DNA from: Vibrio marinisediminis
GTDB lineage: Bacteria; Pseudomonadota; Gammaproteobacteria; Enterobacterales; Vibrionaceae
Assembly: GCF_014050145.1 (NCBI RefSeq)
Contig: NZ_JACFYF010000005.1
Coordinates: 178,930 to 242,929 of the forward strand
Direction: 5' to 3'
DNA length: 64,000 nucleotides
This document shows positions 18,281 through 27,457 of this stretch, in pieces. The notes below the pieces were generated by a model. The model did not search any database, was not told the DNA's origin, and worked only from the letters and a program-made list of their open reading frames with translations. Position numbers and translations under genes: made by a program. Within the stretch, counting starts at the first letter, position 1; each line of letters begins with the position of its first letter.

Positions 18281-18299
18281 TCATCACACGTAAGTCTAA

Positions 18300-19127
18300 T
18301 TAGTCTTTCACTAATAAAATTTCATTCCACGGCAAAGCTTCATCACCCAACACAATAAAGTTGGGGTTCTCTAACGTATCACGTTCGTTATATGACAGCG
18401 GGGTTAGCTGTGTACTCAAAATACGACCACCCGCTTCTTCCACAATACATTGTGTCGCAGCAGTATCCCATTCACCAGTGGGACCAAGGCGTAAATAACA
18501 ATCGACTGCCCCTTCCGCTACCAAGCACGCTTTAAGCGCAGCAGAACCCAATGGCACTAAATCGTAATTCCACGCACTGCACATACGGCTCGTAATACGG
18601 TTGATATCTTGTCGTCGACTAATTGCAATCGCAATCGGGTATTGTTGCCCTTGATGCTGGTGAGCAGTAATACGAACACTCTCACTCATATCCGGGATCT
18701 TCCATGCACCCTTACCTTTATAGGCATAATAGGTCACGCCCGAAACCGGGGCATACACCACGCCCATCACGGGTTGATGATTTTCAATCAGAGCAATAAT
18801 CGTGGCAAAATCACCGCTACGAGCAATGAATTCTTGCGTCCCATCAAGTGGGTCAACTAACCAGTAGCGATCCCACTGTGAGCGCTGCTCTAAGCTAATA
18901 TCCGCCGCTTCTTCAGAAAGCACTGGAATATCAGGCGTCAGCTCGGACAATTTCTCAACAATAAACTTATGCGCCGCCAAATCCGCACTGGTTACAGGCG
19001 TTTCATCGGCTTTAATAAATTCTTCGTACTGCTTTTTCTGGTAAATATCTAAAATTAACTGTCCAGCAGCTCGCGCCACATCAATCACTGCGGGTAAGTG
19101 GTGCGATAGGTCTTGGGTTATTGGCAT
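18300..19127 (-). CDS. cysQ: 3'(2'),5'-bisphosphate nucleotidase (CysQ)
   Basis: Inositol-monophosphatase-fold enzyme that removes the 3'-phosphate from PAP formed during sulfate assimilation. 275 aa from the ATG complementing 19125-19127 (MPITQDLSHHLP), which has AAGGAA upstream; a 9-codon longer TTG form would abut the nudE stop and has no ribosome site. Metal-site motifs are DPLDGTQEFIARSGDF (about residue 90) and GEWDTAATQCIVEEAGGRI (about 215), with EE in PVLSEEAADI as the third ligand block. Follows nudE by 27 nt on the same strand. Confidence 0.95.
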   Translation of the reverse strand: MPITQDLSHHLPAVIDVARAAGQLILDIYQKKQYEEFIKADETPVTSADLAAHKFIVEKLSELTPDIPVLSEEAADISLEQRSQWDRYWLVDPLDGTQEFIARSGDFATIIALIENHQPVMGVVYAPVSGVTYYAYKGKGAWKIPDMSESVRITAHQHQGQQYPIAIAISRRQDINRITSRMCSAWNYDLVPLGSAALKACLVAEGAVDCYLRLGPTGEWDTAATQCIVEEAGGRILSTQLTPLSYNERDTLENPNFIVLGDEALPWNEILLVKD

Positions 19128-19154
19128 AACAAATTCCTTGGGCACGTCGCTCAA

Positions 19155-19703
19155 TTATGGTTTTAGGTATCTAAGAGCGAACATAAGTGCGGTAATACTT
19201 CGCGCTTCGCAAAAGTCGAGATGCGTAAGTAATTCTTCTGCTTGAGCAAGCGGCCAACGAACCAACTCTAATGGCTCCGGTTCATCACCTTGAAGCTGCT
19301 CTGGGTATAAATCCTGCGCAACATACAACGTCATTTTACTTGAGAAATAAGACGGGGCTAACACCACCTCTTTAAGTGGCACAATATTATTGGCGCCAAA
19401 TCCAATCTCTTCTTTAAGTTCACGGTTTGCCGCGTCTAACGCGCTCTCACCTTCGTCGATCAAACCCTTAGGAAAGCCCAACTCGTAGCGTTCTGTGCCG
19501 GCCGCGTATTCACGCACAAGTAATAAGTCCCCTTGCGCAGTCACTGGCACTATCATCACGGCATGACGACCACTTGGGCGCATACGCTCATAAGTACGCT
19601 CTTCACCGTTACTAAAGCGTAGATCCAACGCTTCAATGGCAAACAGTCGCGACTTAGCCACCGTCTGCTTTGCCAGAATCTCTGGTAGCGTCTTTCTGCT
19701 CAC
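19155..19703 (-). CDS. nudE: ADP compounds hydrolase NudE (Nudix)
   Basis: 182 aa. The Nudix box G-x5-E-x7-REL-x-EE-x-G is complete: GLIDEGESALDAANRELKEE then IGFG, near residues 99-122. NudE hydrolyses NADH, ADP-ribose and adenosine polyphosphates. The N-terminal substrate half (MSRKTLPEILAKQTVAKSRL) and the LAPSYFSSKMTLYVA segment are typical of the family. Start supported by AGGAGAAA just upstream (complement near 19706-19713). Co-directional with cysQ, as in other Gammaproteobacteria, where both may deal with adenine nucleotide by-products. Confidence 0.94.
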   Translation of the reverse strand: MSRKTLPEILAKQTVAKSRLFAIEALDLRFSNGEERTYERMRPSGRHAVMIVPVTAQGDLLLVREYAAGTERYELGFPKGLIDEGESALDAANRELKEEIGFGANNIVPLKEVVLAPSYFSSKMTLYVAQDLYPEQLQGDEPEPLELVRWPLAQAEELLTHLDFCEARSITALMFALRYLKP

Positions 19704-19800
19704 AAGATTTCTCCTTCTCTAAGCGTTCGATTCTTAATATATGAGAAGACAATACTTTAAACCAGTTTTCAACGCACTAATTTGTACATTTTCAAAAAAC

Positions 19801-19828
19801 AAAAAAGGCGCTAACTTAGCGCCTTTCG
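19801..19828 (-). terminator. Terminator of nfuA
   Basis: On the minus strand AAAGGCGCTAAGTTAGCGCC then TTTTTTGTTTTT; a strong rho-independent hairpin about 30 nt after the nfuA stop. Confidence 0.88.
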
Positions 19829-19859
19829 AAACCAATCAACTCATACTGCATCATGATAA

Positions 19860-20447
19860 TCAGTAGTAAGAGTGCTCACCACGGTCATGCTCTGTTGCAT
19901 CGCGTACCGCCGTTAGTTCACCTTCGAACTGTTGTAGTAGCTCTTTTTCAATGCCTTCTTTTAGTGTGACATCAACCATAGAACAACCGTTACAACCGCC
20001 ACCAAATGCGACAATTGCAATACCAGCATCGGTAATTTCAACCAAACTAACGTGGCCACCGTGACCAGCTAATTGAGGGTTTACTTGAGTTTGAATCACA
20101 TACTCTACACGTTCTACCAACGGCGCATCGTCTGACACTTTACGCATTTTCGCATTTGGTGCTTTAAGCGTTAACTGGGCGCCCATCTTATCCGTCACAT
20201 AATCAATTTCTGCGTCTTCTAGGAAAGGTAAGCTCAGCTCATCAACATAAGCAGATAGAACTTCGAATTTTAACTCTGTATCAGTAGCTTCAACGGCTTC
20301 TGGTGGGCAGTAAGAAACGCCACACTCTGCATTTTGAGTACCTGGATTGACAACAAACACGCGAATGTTGGTGCCTTCCGGCTGCTGAGCTAGCAGCTTA
20401 GCAAAGTGTTCTTGAGCGCTTTGACTAATAGTAATTGTATTTGACAC
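19860..20447 (-). CDS. nfuA: Fe-S biogenesis protein NfuA
   Basis: 195 aa carrier of [4Fe-4S] clusters. The N-terminal degenerate A-type domain (residues about 1-100; [18 protein letters not shown]) lacks most A-type cysteines, as expected, and the C-terminal Nfu domain holds [20 protein letters not shown] (about residues 149-168), whose CxxC binds the cluster at the dimer interface. It acts under oxidative stress or iron limitation. It is next to comF on the same strand with a 91-nt gap, the usual Vibrio and enterobacterial order (bioH/comF/nfuA). Confidence 0.97.
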   Translation of the reverse strand: MSNTITISQSAQEHFAKLLAQQPEGTNIRVFVVNPGTQNAECGVSYCPPEAVEATDTELKFEVLSAYVDELSLPFLEDAEIDYVTDKMGAQLTLKAPNAKMRKVSDDAPLVERVEYVIQTQVNPQLAGHGGHVSLVEITDAGIAIVAFGGGCNGCSMVDVTLKEGIEKELLQQFEGELTAVRDATEHDRGEHSYY

Positions 20448-20538
20448 GACGAATACCTGAGTAAAATTGTAGGATATTTGATCACCATTCTACTCCTGAA
20501 AATTTTCAGATCTAGTCCTTTAAGGCGAAATCATAAGC

Positions 20539-21255
20539 TTATCGCTCGCCATCGGGTTCAGGAGTTCGGCAAATACAATAAATATCAACGCTTTTCGTTC
20601 CCGCATCAAGCAGTAATTTGCATAATTGCTGGACGGTACTTCCTGTTGTCACTACGTCATCAACAATGGCTATCGCTTCGTAGCTTTGGATCCCATTAAG
20701 ATGAAACGCGTGACGCAGATTCTTCTGTCGATCTCGCCTATCCATTCCAAGTTGTGCTTGCGTAGCGCGAGTGCGCCGAAACATGGGTACACAAGGAATG
20801 TTAAGCCGTTTTGCCACAGCGAGAGCCAACCATTCGCTTTGGTTAAATCCCCGCCATAACTGACGACGCCAATGCAGTGGAACGTAAGTGATTGCATCAA
20901 CTTTGCCATCCACTTTGTCGACTAATAACTGAGCCAACAAGTCAGCTTGATGAAGCTGTTGCGAAAACTTGAGCTGATGAACATAGCGAGAAAGCGGAGG
21001 CTGGTAATCCCCCACACAATAGAGTTTTCGCCAAAGCGGTGGGTGGGTAAGGCATTGACCACAATGGTCCACGTCAACCTGATTGCGCAATCCACAATGG
21101 CGACAGCGAGGTTGCGCCATGGCCGTTATGCATTGTTGGCACAACACCCAAGGTAAAGAGGATTGCGAACCTCTGGGTTCAATCGGCAACAAGCAGTGCT
21201 GGCAGTAATGTGCAATCAGTCGCTGCCTGTTTTTCTGCCACCATTGGGGTAACAT
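20539..21255 (-). CDS. comF: ComF-family phosphoribosyltransferase-like protein
   Basis: 238 aa, also known as GntX/YhgH in enterobacteria. The N-terminus has zinc-ribbon-like cysteine pairs (CQHCLLP, CQQC, CRHC, CGQC, about residues 18-70), and the C-terminus has a PRPP-loop motif AIVDDVVTTGSTVQQL (about residue 195). ComF supports uptake and processing of transforming DNA; in Vibrio it is part of the chitin-induced competence set. No competence-regulator site was recognised upstream. Divergent from bioH with 65 nt between the starts. Confidence 0.9.
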   Translation of the reverse strand: MLPQWWQKNRQRLIAHYCQHCLLPIEPRGSQSSLPWVLCQQCITAMAQPRCRHCGLRNQVDVDHCGQCLTHPPLWRKLYCVGDYQPPLSRYVHQLKFSQQLHQADLLAQLLVDKVDGKVDAITYVPLHWRRQLWRGFNQSEWLALAVAKRLNIPCVPMFRRTRATQAQLGMDRRDRQKNLRHAFHLNGIQSYEAIAIVDDVVTTGSTVQQLCKLLLDAGTKSVDIYCICRTPEPDGER

Positions 21256-21320
21256 AGTCAGTCCAAAGCGGGAGTTTTATTCATAGTGCAAGTCGCGCAG
21301 CCAGACAAAGGATGAATTAA

Positions 21321-22121
21321 GTGGCACAAACTGAGAGTCAATCAACAGAGTTACATTGGCAAAATAGTGGTGAAGGTCGAGACCTTGTGCTGCTGCATGG
21401 CTGGGGGATGAATGGGGCAGTATGGCAGCAAACCGCCGAACTGCTTAGCCAGCATTTTCGCGTGCACATTGTTGATTTACCGGGTTTTGGACATAGCCAC
21501 CACACCAGTTTTCATACCCTTGAGAACCTAACAGAACAAGTCTTAGCGCACGCACCAAAGCAAGCGATATGGCTCGGTTGGTCACTCGGTGGTTTAGTCG
21601 CGTCCCACATTGCTTTGCATCACCCTGAACGCATCAATGGCTTAATTACCGTCGCGAGTTCACCCTGTTTTTCCGCCCAAAAACCATGGCGAGGTATTCA
21701 ACCTAAGGTACTCAAAGCATTCACTGCGCAGCTTATGGAAGATTTCCAGCTCACCATCGAACGGTTTATTGCCTTACAGGCAATGGGCAGCCCATCAGCA
21801 AGACAAGATTTAAAAGCACTCAAACACGCGGTGCTTTCCCGCCCAGCACCAAACCAACAATCATTATTAGCGGGCTTGCAACTGTTGGGGGATATTGATT
21901 ATCGCGATCAACTCCACCGTATTAGTACCCCGACCCTACGTTTGTATGGTCGATTGGATGGCTTAGTGCCAATCCAAGTCGCTGAAGATGTCTCGTCACT
22001 CATGCCCAACAGCCAAAGTTTTGTTTTTCACCAATCTTCTCACGCGCCCTTCATGACTGAGCTTGAATCCTTTTGCCAGCAAGTCACGGAATTTGCTCGC
22101 CTTACACAACAAGAAGCTTGA
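21321..22121 (+). CDS. bioH: Pimeloyl-ACP methyl ester carboxylesterase (BioH)
   Basis: Alpha/beta hydrolase, 266 aa, that frees pimeloyl-ACP for biotin synthesis. The catalytic triad is readable: nucleophile Ser in GWSLGGLVAS (about residue 92), Asp in LYGRLDGLVP (about 212) and His in HQSSHAPF (about 240). The oxyanion region LLHGWGMNGAVW is present. The start is GTG (21321, MAQTESQ), with AAAGGA about 10 nt upstream. It stands apart from bioABFCD, as in E. coli, opposite comF. Confidence 0.95.
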   Translation: MAQTESQSTELHWQNSGEGRDLVLLHGWGMNGAVWQQTAELLSQHFRVHIVDLPGFGHSHHTSFHTLENLTEQVLAHAPKQAIWLGWSLGGLVASHIALHHPERINGLITVASSPCFSAQKPWRGIQPKVLKAFTAQLMEDFQLTIERFIALQAMGSPSARQDLKALKHAVLSRPAPNQQSLLAGLQLLGDIDYRDQLHRISTPTLRLYGRLDGLVPIQVAEDVSSLMPNSQSFVFHQSSHAPFMTELESFCQQVTEFARLTQQEA

Positions 22122-22240
22122 TTTACCCAGTGACAAAAAATTGAATAAAGCGCTAAATTTTTGACCACTTCTGCCGATAATAACTTCAACTGACATTTCT
22201 TATAGCCATGTCAGTGGGCGAAGCTGAGGAGGTCTCGGTT

Positions 22241-22711
22241 ATGATCGTGTCACCCACAAACGTGAGCGTGCCACTTATCGCCCCATCGGTTAATGTGCAT
22301 ACGGAGCAAACAGCTCGAGATAACAAAATTCGCGAGCCGATTGTCGCGACTGTAGCACTAGCCAAAAGTAATGCTGAACGCAAAATCAATTCAGAGGATA
22401 AGCGCAGGCGAGAGTCGGCGTGGGACCCCTCAGAACATCCTAACTATGGCACCGATGATGAGCACGCTATCGACGCATCTCAACATGACCCGCCACAAAA
22501 TAGCTTGGACCGTTTGTTTGAGTTGCTGGCACTGTCCAGCTATAGCGCCCAGCAAGGTAAAGGCTACGCGATGCGGTTTCGTTTACCTAAACGCATAATC
22601 GATGCAGCGATAACCGAAGGCAATATGGCTAAACGCCGTGTCGTAATTAAGTTTCGTTACGGACATGCCGTGGCGCCACATACGCCTTCAGAGGTCATTG
22701 CGGTGTTGTAG
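22241..22711 (+). CDS. Uncharacterised protein, 156 aa
   Basis: I do not recognise a family. Start set at 22241 (MIVSPTNVSV) because a strong GAGGAGG lies 8 nt before it; an upstream in-frame ATG at 22208 has no such site. There is no signal peptide or membrane segment. The N-terminal 45 residues are Ser/Thr/Val-rich and probably disordered, followed by a charged stretch (about 55-90: SEDKRRRESAWDPSEHP) and a more ordered C-terminal half with RLFELLALSSYSAQQGKGYAM and RVVIKFRYGHAVAPHTP. It lies between bioH and the converging tex gene and shares their terminator. Codon use looks normal for the region. Probably a genuine small Vibrio protein; function unknown. Confidence 0.7.
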   Translation: MIVSPTNVSVPLIAPSVNVHTEQTARDNKIREPIVATVALAKSNAERKINSEDKRRRESAWDPSEHPNYGTDDEHAIDASQHDPPQNSLDRLFELLALSSYSAQQGKGYAMRFRLPKRIIDAAITEGNMAKRRVVIKFRYGHAVAPHTPSEVIAVL

Positions 22712-22743
22712 TCGCCCTAAATCAAGGGTGAATACCAGACAAA

Positions 22744-22776
22744 CAAAAGCCCCACTCATTTGAGCGGGGCTTTTTA
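22744..22776. terminator. Bidirectional terminator between the unknown ORF and tex
   Basis: AAGCCCC-A-CTCA pairs with TGAG-C-GGGGCTT, followed by TTTTT on the plus strand and preceded by AAAA for the minus strand. Confidence 0.85.
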
Positions 22777-22802
22777 TTTAGAACGGAATGAAGAGTGGCG
22801 AG

Positions 22803-25145
22803 TTAGCGTTTTGCTTTGGCAAACGCGTCCGCAAATGCACCACCCATCGCACTGTTTTGTGGCTCTTCACGTTTACGCGGTTGGCTTTGGCTGCGGGCTT
22901 GGTTCTGCCCTTGATTGCGTGCTTGATTGTGAGCAGGAGCAGAACTGCGTTGCGCGCGGTTATCTTGCCCTGGCTCATCATTTAAACGCATGGAAAGGGC
23001 GATTCGTTTACGCTGCACATCCACTTCCATCACTTTCACTTTAACGATATCACCCGCCTTCACCACTTCACGTGGATCTGATACAAAGCGATCGGTTAGA
23101 GCAGAAATATGCACTAAGCCATCTTGGTGTACGCCAATGTCGACAAAAGCACCAAAGTTAGCCACGTTTGATACTACGCCTTCTAGCACCATGCCCACTT
23201 CTAAGTCTGACACTGAATTCACGCCATCAGCAAACGTCGCCGTTTTAAACTCAGGACGCGGGTCTCGACCCGGCTTATCCAGCTCTTTGATAATGTCAGT
23301 CACCGTTGGTAAACCGAAGTTTTCATTGGTGTAATCAACGGCATGCAAACCTTTCAGGAAGCTTGAATCACCAATTAACGCTTTGACCGCTTTGCCACTT
23401 TTCTCGGCAATGCTTTTCACCACAGGGTAAGCTTCAGGGTGAACCGACGATGCATCCAGTGGGTTTTTGCCATCCATAATACGTAGGAAACCGGCACACT
23501 GTTCGAACGCTTTAGGTCCAAGGCGAGCCACTTTCTTTAACGTAGTGCGGCTTTCAAAACGACCATTCTCATCACGGAAACTAACAATGTTTTGCGCCAA
23601 AGTGGTCGACAAACCTGCCACGCGAGTCAGCAAGGCTGCCGAAGCGGTATTCACATCAACACCCACGGCGTTTACACAGTCTTCCACAACCGCATCAAGA
23701 CGTTTAGCCAACATAGATTGGCTCACGTCATGTTGGTATTGACCCACACCAATCGCTTTCGGGTCAATCTTCACTAACTCTGCCAGTGGATCTTGCAGGC
23801 GACGAGCAATCGACACGGCACCACGTAGTGATACGTCGAGGTTCGGGAACTCATTGGCAGCCAATTCAGAAGCCGAATAAACCGATGCTCCCGCTTCACT
23901 GACGATAATTTTTTGGGCTTTTAGGTTACCGCGCTGAATTACATCGGCGACAAAACTGTCGGTCTCGCGTGAAGCGGTACCATTACCAATCGCAATCAAA
24001 TCAACGTTGTATTTACGCACCAGTTGCTCAACCACATGCGCAGACTTGTCATACTGCTTTTGTGGAGGGTGTGGGTAAATGGTTTCGGTTGCCAATAGCT
24101 TACCCGTTGAATCGACAATCGCAATCTTAGAGCCAGTACGTAAACCTGGGTCCAATCCTAACGTTGCACGCGGACCTGCCGGTGCAGCCATCAGTAAGTC
24201 TTTTAGGTTGGTCGCAAACACTTCAATCGCTTCGATTTCAGCACGCTCTTTCATTGCGCCCATCAATTCAGTTTCCATGTGCATCGACACTTTAATGCGC
24301 CATGCCCAACTGATCACTTGCTTACGCCATGCATCAGCTGGAGCTTGGCTAAGTGAAATGCCATAGTGGTCAGCAATCAAGGTTTCGCAATAAGACTGGC
24401 GTACGCCTTCTTCTTGCTCAGGATCCGCATTCATTGAAAGGGTTAGGAAGCCTTCATTACGTCCGCGCAGCATCGCCAATGCACGGTGTGATGGCACCTT
24501 GCTTAACGCTTCATCATGCGCAAAGTAATCTTTAAATTTCTCACCCGCTTGCTCTTGTCCTGCCACCACACGAGAGCCCAACTGAGCATGTCGGTTTAAG
24601 TGATTACGAATCTTTTCCAGCAAGTTCGCGTCTTCCGCGATGCGTTCCATAATGATCGCACGGGCGCCGTCGAGTGCCGCTTTGTTGTCGGCAATGCCTT
24701 TATCCGCATCAATATATTTCGCCGCTTCGCTTTCAGGCTCAGTTTGTGGGACATTCCAGAGCTTATCAGCCAATGGCTCTAAACCCGCTTCAATCGCAAT
24801 TTGCCCTTTAGTGCGGCGCTTAGGTTTGTATGGCAAATACAGATCTTCCAAACGCGTTTTGCTGTCAGCTTGTTGGATCTCTTGCTCCAGCTCTGCGCTT
24901 AGTTTGCCTTGCTCTTTAATGGATTTAAGAATGGTTTGGCGACGGTCGTCCAATTCGCGTAAATAAGCTAAACGGCTATCTAAGTTACGCAGTTGGGTAT
25001 CATCTAGTCCACCCGTCACCTCTTTACGGTAACGTGCAATAAAAGGGACGGTATTGCCATCATCAATTAAGTTAACAGCGGCAATCACTTGCTCAGAGCG
25101 AACATTCAGCTCCTGAGCGATTAATTTGCAGATAGCTTGGCTCAT
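22803..25145 (-). CDS. tex: Tex/YhgF S1-type RNA-binding transcription accessory protein
   Basis: 780 aa. Domain order: N-terminal helical Tex domain (about 1-190), YqgF/RNase H-like domain ([20 protein letters not shown] near residue 330), helix-hairpin-helix region ([17 protein letters not shown] and the following [17 protein letters not shown]) and a C-terminal S1 domain ([20 protein letters not shown], residues about 650-720). The last 55 residues form a basic, Gln/Asn/Arg-rich tail. Tex binds RNA and is related to Spt6; in several pathogens it affects toxin or virulence gene expression. It precedes no gene in its operon except that greB lies 81 nt upstream on the same strand. Confidence 0.95.
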   Translation of the reverse strand: MSQAICKLIAQELNVRSEQVIAAVNLIDDGNTVPFIARYRKEVTGGLDDTQLRNLDSRLAYLRELDDRRQTILKSIKEQGKLSAELEQEIQQADSKTRLEDLYLPYKPKRRTKGQIAIEAGLEPLADKLWNVPQTEPESEAAKYIDADKGIADNKAALDGARAIIMERIAEDANLLEKIRNHLNRHAQLGSRVVAGQEQAGEKFKDYFAHDEALSKVPSHRALAMLRGRNEGFLTLSMNADPEQEEGVRQSYCETLIADHYGISLSQAPADAWRKQVISWAWRIKVSMHMETELMGAMKERAEIEAIEVFATNLKDLLMAAPAGPRATLGLDPGLRTGSKIAIVDSTGKLLATETIYPHPPQKQYDKSAHVVEQLVRKYNVDLIAIGNGTASRETDSFVADVIQRGNLKAQKIIVSEAGASVYSASELAANEFPNLDVSLRGAVSIARRLQDPLAELVKIDPKAIGVGQYQHDVSQSMLAKRLDAVVEDCVNAVGVDVNTASAALLTRVAGLSTTLAQNIVSFRDENGRFESRTTLKKVARLGPKAFEQCAGFLRIMDGKNPLDASSVHPEAYPVVKSIAEKSGKAVKALIGDSSFLKGLHAVDYTNENFGLPTVTDIIKELDKPGRDPRPEFKTATFADGVNSVSDLEVGMVLEGVVSNVANFGAFVDIGVHQDGLVHISALTDRFVSDPREVVKAGDIVKVKVMEVDVQRKRIALSMRLNDEPGQDNRAQRSSAPAHNQARNQGQNQARSQSQPRKREEPQNSAMGGAFADAFAKAKR

Positions 25146-25226
25146 CCGTGCAATCTCTTTGGGGGAATTAATAAGTATATGAGGGTGGAATTGAGAAAAA
25201 CTACCCTAACGAACGGTGGTCCGAGG

Positions 25227-25703
25227 TTAATCGTGGTAACGAATCACGTTAATAAACCACTCTTTGTAACCTTCCGGCGTCTTTACTGAAAATTCGTCAT
25301 CGACTTCTTTTTTCAACAATGCGCGTGCCATCGGCGAATCGATAGAGATGTAGTTTTTCGCGCCACCGTAGATTTCATCAGGACCGACGATGCGAAATGA
25401 CTTGATGTCGCCTTGTTCATTTTCAATCTCGACCCATGCACCAAAGAACACTTTGCCTTCTTGCTGGGGAGAGTAATCAACCACAGTCACTTGCTCTAAA
25501 CGTTTACGCAAATAGCGCACACGACGGTCTATTTCACGTAGGCGTTTTTTATTGTATTGGTAATCCGCATTTTCACTGCGGTCGCCCAAACTCGCCGCCC
25601 AGGTCACTTTCTTGGTCACTTCGGGGCGATCTTCTTTCCACAAGAAATCGAGTTCTTGCTTGAGGCGGTCAAAGCCTTCACGGGTGATCAGGTTGGTTTT
25701 CAC
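25227..25703 (-). CDS. greB: Transcript cleavage factor GreB
   Basis: 158 aa. The N-terminal coiled coil (residues about 1-75) ends in the tip GDRSENADYQYNKKRLREID, whose acidic residues hold the catalytic Mg in the RNA polymerase channel; the C-terminal FKBP-like domain follows (WVEIENEQGD, FRIVGPDEI). The YQYNKKRLREID sequence marks GreB rather than GreA. It rescues backtracked polymerase. First gene of greB-tex, divergent from the phosphoribosyltransferase gene across 234 nt in which no clear regulatory motif was found. Confidence 0.96.
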   Translation of the reverse strand: MKTNLITREGFDRLKQELDFLWKEDRPEVTKKVTWAASLGDRSENADYQYNKKRLREIDRRVRYLRKRLEQVTVVDYSPQQEGKVFFGAWVEIENEQGDIKSFRIVGPDEIYGGAKNYISIDSPMARALLKKEVDDEFSVKTPEGYKEWFINVIRYHD

Positions 25704-25937
25704 ACTACTTGTCCATCTCGTCGAGTATTCATTGATTGTCGCTGTTTTTTATTCACAGGCAATAGATAACGCCGTTCACAACGGTAAATTTTTCTAAATC
25801 CCAAACAACATCCCGCTAAAATTTCACACGAAACAGAGTAGAAATACGGAACAGTTTCGCCTTATCTGTTCTCTTTTAGCAGGGTGGTAATTGCAGCACT
25901 ATAGCAATTAGTTACTGTATCTTATAAGGAAATAAAC

Positions 25938-26501
25938 ATGCGAAATGATAGCGACCAAAAGAAGAACTCTCGCCATAACTTCATTGGTGAAATCGTTCTC
26001 TCTACTGAGCAAGTCGAGCAAGGTGTCACTCACGTTGCACAGGTCCTTAACCAGCGTTTTAATGGTGAGAAGGTGGTATTTGTCTCGGTTGTTCCCGGAG
26101 GGATCTTATTTACTGCCGATCTGATCCGCAAAATCGATTTTGATGTAAAACTAGACTACGTATCTTGCCACCACACGCCTGGCTCAAGTACCAACAACTC
26201 TGAAATCATTTACCAGCAAAACGTCAGTATTGACGGTGCACACGTGATCTTACTTGATGATGCCATCGAGACCGGTGGCACAATGAAGCGCGTGGCGGCT
26301 TTTTTTGCTGAACAGAGCGGTGTGCAGTCAGTATCGATTGCCTGCCTATTTGTAAAGCCCGGTCGGATTGATATTCCATTTACACAATTCTTTGCCTACG
26401 AAATGGAAAATGACGACATGCTTATCGGCTACGGGCTATCGTGGCAAGAGCACCTACACAACTTGCCTTATGTCGCAAAACTCATCCCTGAAGATAAATG
26501 A
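25938..26501 (+). CDS. Hypoxanthine phosphoribosyltransferase-like protein
   Basis: 187 aa type I phosphoribosyltransferase. The PRPP loop HVILLDDAIETGGTMKRV (about residues 105-122) keeps the paired acidic residues and TGG(T). VFVSVVPGGILFTADL near residue 45 corresponds to the first nucleobase-side loop. The C-terminal half (MENDDMLIGYGLSWQEHLHNLPYVAKL) resembles the GYGLD...YRNLPYI region of Hpt enzymes. It differs from the main cellular Hpt in its long hydrophilic N-terminus and Ala/Ile-Glu in the loop, so it could be a second purine salvage enzyme or a divergent paralogue. AAGGAAA precedes the ATG. Monocistronic; divergent from greB. Confidence 0.75.
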   Translation: MRNDSDQKKNSRHNFIGEIVLSTEQVEQGVTHVAQVLNQRFNGEKVVFVSVVPGGILFTADLIRKIDFDVKLDYVSCHHTPGSSTNNSEIIYQQNVSIDGAHVILLDDAIETGGTMKRVAAFFAEQSGVQSVSIACLFVKPGRIDIPFTQFFAYEMENDDMLIGYGLSWQEHLHNLPYVAKLIPEDK

Positions 26502-26656
26502 TTACTGTCACAATTATCAAACGCACAGCCGTGTAATTAAATCGAATCGGCAAAAAAGTGCTTAAGATAAAAAGAGTAACAATTTCGGCAAGCACGCTTT
26601 GACAAACAGTGATACATTTTTGGGTATATGCTTCGCTTTTTGAATAAGGTGTTTCA

Positions 26657-27376
26657 ATGCAAGAAAATCATAAAATACTCGTAGTAGATGACGATGCTCG
26701 ATTACGTGCGCTTTTAGAGCGATACCTATCTGAGCAAGGTTTTCAGGTACGTAGTGTTGCCAATGGTGAACAAATGGATCGCCTACTGACGCGCGAAAAC
26801 TTCCATTTGATGGTGTTGGACTTAATGCTGCCAGGTGAAGATGGACTCTCTATCTGTCGCCGTCTGCGTAACGCCAACAATGAAATGCCGATTCTGATGC
26901 TCACGGCAAAGGGCGATGAAATTGACCGTATTGTCGGTTTAGAAGTTGGGGCGGATGACTACCTACCAAAACCGTTTAATCCACGTGAATTATTGGCACG
27001 AATTAAAGCAGTTTTACGTCGCCAAACCACTGAACTACCGGGAGCACCAAGTGCCGAAGAGTCTATGGTTGAGTTTGGTGAGTTTCGTCTCAACCTAGGT
27101 ACACGTGAAATGTACCGTGGCGATGAAGCAATGCCATTAACCTCCGGTGAGTTTGCCGTGCTAAAAGCATTGGTGACTAACGCTCGTGAGCCACTCTCAC
27201 GCGATAAATTGATGAACATGGCACGTGGTCGTGAATACTCAGCGATGGAGCGTTCTATCGATGTGCAGATTTCTCGCCTACGTCGCATGCTAGAAGTCGA
27301 CCCTAGCAAACCGCGCTACATCCAAACCGTGTGGGGGCTAGGTTACGTATTCGTGCCAGATGGCAAAGAAGCGTAA
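26657..27376 (+). CDS. ompR: Response regulator OmpR
   Basis: 239 aa. The receiver domain (1-120) has the acidic pocket VVDDDARLR, phospho-acceptor Asp in MVLDLMLPGEDG (about residue 55), switch Thr in LMLTAKGD and Lys in YLPKPF. The C-terminal winged helix (about 135-235) includes PLTSGEFAVLKAL and SIDVQISRLRRMLEVDP. It controls porin and osmotic-stress genes with EnvZ. AAGG precedes the ATG. Followed 18 nt after the stop by a terminator-like hairpin before envZ. Confidence 0.97.
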   Translation: MQENHKILVVDDDARLRALLERYLSEQGFQVRSVANGEQMDRLLTRENFHLMVLDLMLPGEDGLSICRRLRNANNEMPILMLTAKGDEIDRIVGLEVGADDYLPKPFNPRELLARIKAVLRRQTTELPGAPSAEESMVEFGEFRLNLGTREMYRGDEAMPLTSGEFAVLKALVTNAREPLSRDKLMNMARGREYSAMERSIDVQISRLRRMLEVDPSKPRYIQTVWGLGYVFVPDGKEA

Positions 27377-27393
27377 TCAGCAAATCAACCAAC

Positions 27394-27421
27394 AAGTGCG
27401 AGCATTAGCCTCGCACTTTTT
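27394..27421 (+). terminator. Terminator-like hairpin between ompR and envZ
   Basis: AAGTGCGAG pairs with CTCGCACTT (9 bp, 7-nt loop) followed by TTT then TCT. It occupies the gap between two genes that are usually tightly coupled, so it may lower envZ relative to ompR. Confidence 0.75.
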
Positions 27422-27457
27422 CTAGCTTTGTCTTCTCGCTCTCAATAGGTTATCTCT

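Noticed and set aside
22208-22240. Upstream ATG for the unknown ORF after bioH
   Set aside because: The GAGGAGG ribosome site lies between this ATG and the one at 22241, so the later start is preferred.
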